A stretch of DNA of 23,875 bases, taken from the NCBI GenBank assembly GCA_034430515.1, contig DAOUEP010000030.1, positions 1-23,875 on the forward strand, in the 5' to 3' direction. This document shows, in pieces, positions 20,403 through 23,875 of this stretch (position 1 is the first letter of the stretch; each line of letters starts with the position of its first letter). The stretch is from DAOUEH01 sp034430515. GTDB lineage: Bacteria; Chloroflexota; Dehalococcoidia; Dehalococcoidales; RBG-16-60-22. The notes under the pieces are model-generated. The model saw only the letters and a list, made by a program, of their open reading frames with translations, searched no databases and was not told the DNA's origin. Position numbers and translations under genes: made by a program.

Positions 20403-21311
20403 TTGAATCCTTGGGAACTGATTATACAACAGCCGCTCATCAACGTCCTCATCGTCGTGGCGCACGCCTTAGGCGATAACTTCGGCCTGGCCATTATCGC
20501 CCTCACCATCTTCGTCAATCTCTGCATGTTGCCGCTGACCCTCAGCCAGTTGCGCTCCAGCCGCGCCATGCAGGAGCTACAGCCCAAGATTGCCGAGCTC
20601 CAGAAGAAGTACGGCAAAGACAAGCAGAAGCTGGCCCAGGAGCAGATGCGGCTCTACAAGGAAAGCGGCGTCAAGCCAGCCGGCTGCGCCATCACCATGA
20701 TTATCCAGATGCCCGTCTGGATTGCCCTCTACCAGGCCATCCTGCTGGTACTGGCCCGGGCGCCGGAGGGGCTCTTGAACCTCTCCCGCTATCTCTATCA
20801 CTGGTCGATGCTCTTCCCCATCCTGCCCCTCAACCAGCATTTCCTGGGGATGAATCTGGCCGACTCCAACTTTATCCTGGCCATCCTCGTCGGCGTGACG
20901 ATGTGGGTGCAGCAGAAGATGGCGACGACCACCGTCTCCACCGACGCCAAGCAGGCGCAGCAGAGCCAGATGATGCTCTGGATGATGCCGATGATGTTCA
21001 CCCTGCTGGCGATGTCCTTCGCCAGCGGCCTGGCGCTCTACTGGGTGGCCAACAGCATCGTCCGCATTGTCTTGCAGTACCGCGTCACCGGCTGGGGCGG
21101 GCTGCGCCGCCGGCCCAGGACCGAGACGGCGGCGACGACGACGGACAAGGGCAAGAAATACGTGGACTTTAAGGCCCCCATGGGCGAGAAGCGCTCTAGC
21201 GACGACGTGGGGGCGGATATCGTCATCAGCGACGAGAAGGGTCTCGTCACGCCCGACAAGAAACGCTACCTGCCCGGCCGAGACCGGAACATGAGAAGGC
21301 GGAAGAAATAG
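20403..21311 (+). CDS. yidC: YidC/Oxa1 membrane protein insertase (short, monoderm type)
   Basis: This 302-residue insertase has the YidC core: a first membrane helix, the cytoplasmic coiled-coil hairpin (LRSSRAMQELQPKIAELQKKYGKDKQKLAQEQMRLYKE), KPAGCAITMIIQMPVWIALYQAI, and further helices ending SFASGLALYWVANSIVRIVLQYRV. The large periplasmic domain of Gram-negative YidC is absent, and there is no lipobox. The C-terminal tail (about 65 residues) is charged and ends RDRNMRRRKK, which may contact ribosomes. It starts at TTG (20403) with GAGGT 8 nt upstream. It sits between the propeller lipoprotein gene and jag. Confidence 0.95.
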   Translation: MNPWELIIQQPLINVLIVVAHALGDNFGLAIIALTIFVNLCMLPLTLSQLRSSRAMQELQPKIAELQKKYGKDKQKLAQEQMRLYKESGVKPAGCAITMIIQMPVWIALYQAILLVLARAPEGLLNLSRYLYHWSMLFPILPLNQHFLGMNLADSNFILAILVGVTMWVQQKMATTTVSTDAKQAQQSQMMLWMMPMMFTLLAMSFASGLALYWVANSIVRIVLQYRVTGWGGLRRRPRTETAATTTDKGKKYVDFKAPMGEKRSSDDVGADIVISDEKGLVTPDKKRYLPGRDRNMRRRKK

Positions 21312-21327
21312 CGCCAAGGTTATTATC

Positions 21328-21837
21328 ATGGAATTACCCGAAGAGCAAAATCTGATATTCGAGACCGCCCGCGAGGTGCTGGAGCGGCTCCTGGAGCTGC
21401 TGGAGCTACCCGCCAGCGTGTACCTCTGCGAGGAGTTCACCGTCATCGACGAGGACGGCCAGGCCTCCTCCATCGGGCTCAACATCGAGGGGGAAGACCT
21501 GGGCATCCTCATCGGGCGGCGCGGCCAGACGATGACCTCGCTGCAGCACATCGTCCGCCTCATCATGTCGCACCGCATGGCGGTAAAGCTGCCCATCGTG
21601 CTGGACGTGGAGGGCTACAAGCAGCGCCGCTGCGAGGGGCTGCGCGCCCTGGCCAACCGGCTGGCCGAGCAGGTGAGCCGGCGCAAGGCGCCCTTCACCA
21701 TGGAGCCGATGAGCGCCTTCGAGCGGCGCGTCGTCCACCTGGCCCTGGCCGACCATCCCGACGTCATTACCGAGTCCACCGGCGTCGGCGACGCCCGCAA
21801 GGTGGTCATTACGCCCAAAGTATTGCCCCAGTATTGA
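21328..21837 (+). CDS. jag: KH/R3H RNA-binding protein Jag (KhpB)
   Basis: This 169-residue protein has a KH domain with the loop IGRRGQTMTSLQHIVRLI, followed by an R3H domain containing ERRVVHLALADHPDVITES. The N-terminal Jag_N domain found in Firmicutes is missing or replaced by a short acidic helix (MELPEEQNLIFETAREVLERLL). Jag/KhpB binds RNA and is linked with cell division and envelope control in some bacteria. It follows yidC by 16 nt, as is usual. Confidence 0.94.
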   Translation: MELPEEQNLIFETAREVLERLLELLELPASVYLCEEFTVIDEDGQASSIGLNIEGEDLGILIGRRGQTMTSLQHIVRLIMSHRMAVKLPIVLDVEGYKQRRCEGLRALANRLAEQVSRRKAPFTMEPMSAFERRVVHLALADHPDVITESTGVGDARKVVITPKVLPQY

Positions 21838-21862
21838 TTTCCGCGCCGGATTGTGTTAACAT
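21834..21862 (+). promoter_or_regulatory. Putative extended -10 promoter of the ileS T-box leader
   Basis: TTGATT (21834-21839), a 17-bp spacer and TAACAT (21857-21862) preceded by TGT give a moderate extended -10 promoter. Its -35 overlaps the jag stop codon. The predicted start near 21869 falls just ahead of the T-box Stem I. Confidence 0.5.
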
Positions 21863-21868
21863 AACCCC

Positions 21869-22134
21869 GTAAAGGCTGTGACGGAGAAGAGTAGGGGTGG
21901 TAAAGGGGTAATCAGCGAGTCTGGTACGGTGCGAGCAGACGTATCCCCGCCCCGAAAATCCCTCCCGAGCCGCCAACCGAAAGCCCCGCCGGGGCGAGTA
22001 GGCCTGGCCGGAGGCGTCGCCCGTTAGCCGCGACGAGGGCATGAATGCGTGCCCTGACGAGGGTCCCCTTTTACGGGGGGAATTAGGGTGGTACCGCGGG
22101 AGCATTAATCCCGTCCCTAGAGGGCGGGATTTTG
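21869..22134 (+). promoter_or_regulatory. T-box leader controlling ileS (specifier ATC, isoleucine)
   Basis: The leader has the standard parts in order. Stem I begins with GACGGAGAAGAGTAG, containing the AGTA bulge at 21890-21893. Distal Stem I has GCGAGTCTGG and GGTGCGAGCAGACG. The specifier loop GAAAATC places ATC at 21958-21960, followed by CCTCCCGAGC. A GC-rich Stem II/III region follows, then the T-box core AGGGTGGTACCGCGG (22085-22099) and a terminator hairpin. Uncharged tRNA-Ile (anticodon GAU) should bind the specifier and stabilise the antiterminator, allowing ileS transcription. The whole stretch between jag and ileS is accounted for by this leader and its promoter. Confidence 0.95.
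22108..22134 (+). terminator. Terminator hairpin of the ileS T-box
   Basis: ATCCCG (22108-22113) pairs with CGGGAT (22125-22130), continued by CCC and GGG inside, with a T-tract TTTTGTTATT directly after. The T-box core just upstream forms the competing antiterminator when uncharged tRNA is bound. Confidence 0.9.
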
Positions 22135-22152
22135 TTATTATAGGGGGTTATC

Positions 22153-23875
22153 ATGTTCGAGCCTGTTAACAGCCGGGTGGATTTCCCGGAGATGGAACAA
22201 AAGATACTGACTGTGTGGAAGCAGGGCGATATCTTCCGCAAGAGCGTGGCCGCCCGGCAGGGGGGCGAGCGTTTCGTCCTCTACGAAGGGCCGCCCACGG
22301 CCAACGGCAGCCCGGGCATTCACCACGTGCTGGCGCGCACCTATAAGGACGTCATCCCGCGCTACAAAACGATGAAGGGCTACTACGCCCCGCGCATCGC
22401 CGGGTGGGATACCCACGGCCTGCCGGTGGAGCTGGAGATAGAGAAGGAGCTCGGCTTTTCCGGCAAGTCCCAGATTGAGGAGTACGGCATCGCCGCATTC
22501 AACCAGAAGTGCCGCGAGAGCGTCTTCCGCTACTTGGAGGAGTGGAACGAGCTGACGGAGCGCATCGGCTACTGGGTGGATATGGAGCATCCCTACGTCA
22601 CCATGGAGAACAGCTACATCGAGAGCGTCTGGTGGGTTATTAACCAGCTGTGGGACAAGGGGCTGGTCTACCAGGGCTACCGGGTGACGCCCCACTGCCC
22701 CCGCTGCGGCACGTCGCTAAGCTCGCACGAGGTTGCCCAGGGCTACAAGGAGAACACCGAAGACCCCTCGGTTTACATAAAGTTCAGGGTAGATAAAAAG
22801 TCTTTAGGCAAACTCCCGGCGGATAAGCCCGTCTACCTGCTGGCCTGGACGACCACCCCCTGGACGCTGCCGGGCAATACCGCCCTGGCGGTGGCCCCGG
22901 ACGCCGAGTACGACCTGCTCCAGGGGGAAAAAGACTACCTCGTCATGGCATCCAGGCTGGTAGGGGCCGTCGGACTGGAAGGTTATAAGACGGTAAAGAA
23001 GCTGGCCGGGCAAGACCTGGTGGGCGTGAGCTACGAGCCGCTCTTCAACCCGCACCAGTTTAACGTGCCGCGGCTGCGCTTTGAGAAGGGCGGCTTGCTT
23101 AAAGAGCAGGAGCCGAAAAAGGGCCTGACCTACAAGGTCATCAGCGGTGATTTCGTTACGATGGACGACGGCACCGGTATCGTCCACGTCGCCCCGGCCT
23201 TCGGCGAGGTCGACCACGAGGCCGGCAAGGAGTGGGGGCTGGATTTCGTCCAGCCGGTAGACCTCCAGGGCAACATCACCGACACTTACCCCTTCGCCGG
23301 CAAGTTCGTCAAGGACGCCGATGAGGACATCATGGCCGATTTAGCTAAGCGCGGGCTGCTTTTCCGCCGCGAGACTATACGTCATACCTATCCCTTCTGC
23401 TGGCGCTGTGATACCCCCTTGCTCTACTACGCCAAACAGACCTGGTACGTCCGGACGACGGCCATGAAAGACGAGCTCATCGCCGGCAACGAGCAGATAA
23501 ACTGGTACCCGGAGCACATCAAGCACGGACGTTTCGGCGACTGGCTGGCCAACAACATCGACTGGGCCTTCTCGCGGGAGCGCTACTGGGGCACGCCGCT
23601 GCCGGTCTGGCGCTGCGAGCAGTGCGGGACGACGGACTGCGTCGGCGGGCTGGACGACCTGAAGGGTAGAAAGGGCTTTTCCGGCCTGCCCGAGCCGGTC
23701 GACCTGCACCGGCCCTACGTGGACGGACTGACCTTCAAGTGCGAGCAGTGCGGCGGCGAGATGCGGCGCGTCCCCGAGGTCATCGACGCCTGGTTCGATT
23801 CCGGGGCGATGCCGCTGGCTCAGAGCCACTACCCCTTCGAGAATGAAACGCTGCTCGAGGACGGCCGTTTCCCCG
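22153..23875 (+). CDS. ileS: Isoleucyl-tRNA synthetase, IleRS2 type (3' end outside window)
   Basis: The frame is open from ATG 22153 to the window end, giving 574 residues of a protein expected to exceed 1,000. It shows the Rossmann start VLYEGPPTANGSPGIHHVL, RIAGWDTHGLPVE, the CP1 editing-domain signature TTTPWTLPGN, and FSRERYWGTPLPVW ahead of the anticodon half. The expected HIGH motif is GIHH (55-58): first and third residues are exchanged relative to HxGH. This GxHH form is known from some IleRS2 enzymes with extreme mupirocin resistance. The wording around it (GKPGIHH-type, ARTYKDVIPRYKTMKGY) also fits IleRS2, the eukaryote-like class. KMSKS lies beyond the window. Expression is set by the T-box leader upstream; GGGGG lies 5 nt before the ATG. 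Confidence 0.96.
   Translation, partial: MFEPVNSRVDFPEMEQKILTVWKQGDIFRKSVAARQGGERFVLYEGPPTANGSPGIHHVLARTYKDVIPRYKTMKGYYAPRIAGWDTHGLPVELEIEKELGFSGKSQIEEYGIAAFNQKCRESVFRYLEEWNELTERIGYWVDMEHPYVTMENSYIESVWWVINQLWDKGLVYQGYRVTPHCPRCGTSLSSHEVAQGYKENTEDPSVYIKFRVDKKSLGKLPADKPVYLLAWTTTPWTLPGNTALAVAPDAEYDLLQGEKDYLVMASRLVGAVGLEGYKTVKKLAGQDLVGVSYEPLFNPHQFNVPRLRFEKGGLLKEQEPKKGLTYKVISGDFVTMDDGTGIVHVAPAFGEVDHEAGKEWGLDFVQPVDLQGNITDTYPFAGKFVKDADEDIMADLAKRGLLFRRETIRHTYPFCWRCDTPLLYYAKQTWYVRTTAMKDELIAGNEQINWYPEHIKHGRFGDWLANNIDWAFSRERYWGTPLPVWRCEQCGTTDCVGGLDDLKGRKGFSGLPEPVDLHRPYVDGLTFKCEQCGGEMRRVPEVIDAWFDSGAMPLAQSHYPFENETLLEDGRFP

Noticed and set aside
22138..23829. Several minus-strand open frames opposite ileS
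   Set aside because: They are shadows of the ileS frame, which is continuous to the window end and carries clear synthetase motifs.

Overview
The window is GC-rich DNA from a monoderm-type bacterium, most likely an uncultured member of the Dehalococcoidia (Chloroflexota). That placement is an inference from gene content: an anaerobic molybdopterin oxidoreductase/NrfD module whose large subunit has no Tat signal, a URO-D-family protein, an FmdE-family protein, a YidC without the large N-terminal periplasmic domain, a T-box leader, and an IleRS2-type isoleucyl-tRNA synthetase. No mobile element, CRISPR array or phage gene was seen. Many genes start with GTG or TTG, and one lipoprotein gene appears to start at CTG.

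Layout. (1) 1-2243: the 3' end of a GT4 glycosyltransferase, a double-GNAT acetyltransferase and a PIG-L deacetylase. These are the same three enzyme classes as MshA, MshD and MshB of mycothiol synthesis. (2) 2261-7012, all minus strand: a CRP/FNR-family regulator gene, followed downstream by a four-cluster ferredoxin subunit, an NrfD membrane anchor and a Mo-bisPGD catalytic subunit. The promoter of the three-gene operon has a perfect CRP-type palindrome about 41.5 bp upstream of the predicted start. It is followed by a ~110-nt leader with nested inverted repeats and a segment complementary to the Shine-Dalgarno sequence. (3) 7081-10151: a type-B carboxylesterase and a convergent URO-D-family protein, each with a recognisable promoter. 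(4) 10166-17039, minus strand: a Fur-family regulator, FmdE, a Dpp/Nik-type ABC importer (lipoprotein, two permeases, fused double ATPase) and an embedded TsaA/TrmO-like protein. It looks like a metal- or metallophore-responsive uptake operon, and four copies of a TRATTGCRR motif lie in its two control regions. (5) 17075-17151: tRNA-Asp(GTC). (6) 17243-21837, plus strand: a translation and membrane-biogenesis block, rpsF-ssb-rpsR-rpmH-rnpA-yidD-(beta-propeller lipoprotein)-yidC-jag. (7) 21834-23875: a T-box leader with an ATC (Ile) specifier controlling an ileS gene cut by the window end. Its HIGH motif is replaced by GIHH.

The best candidates for something undescribed are the structured leader plus CRP-type control of the Mo-enzyme operon, and the Fur/FmdE/TsaA/ABC-importer operon with its repeated TRATTGCRR sites. 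All functions are read from motifs and context by eye. Promoters and RNA structures are visual predictions without energy calculation or database search.
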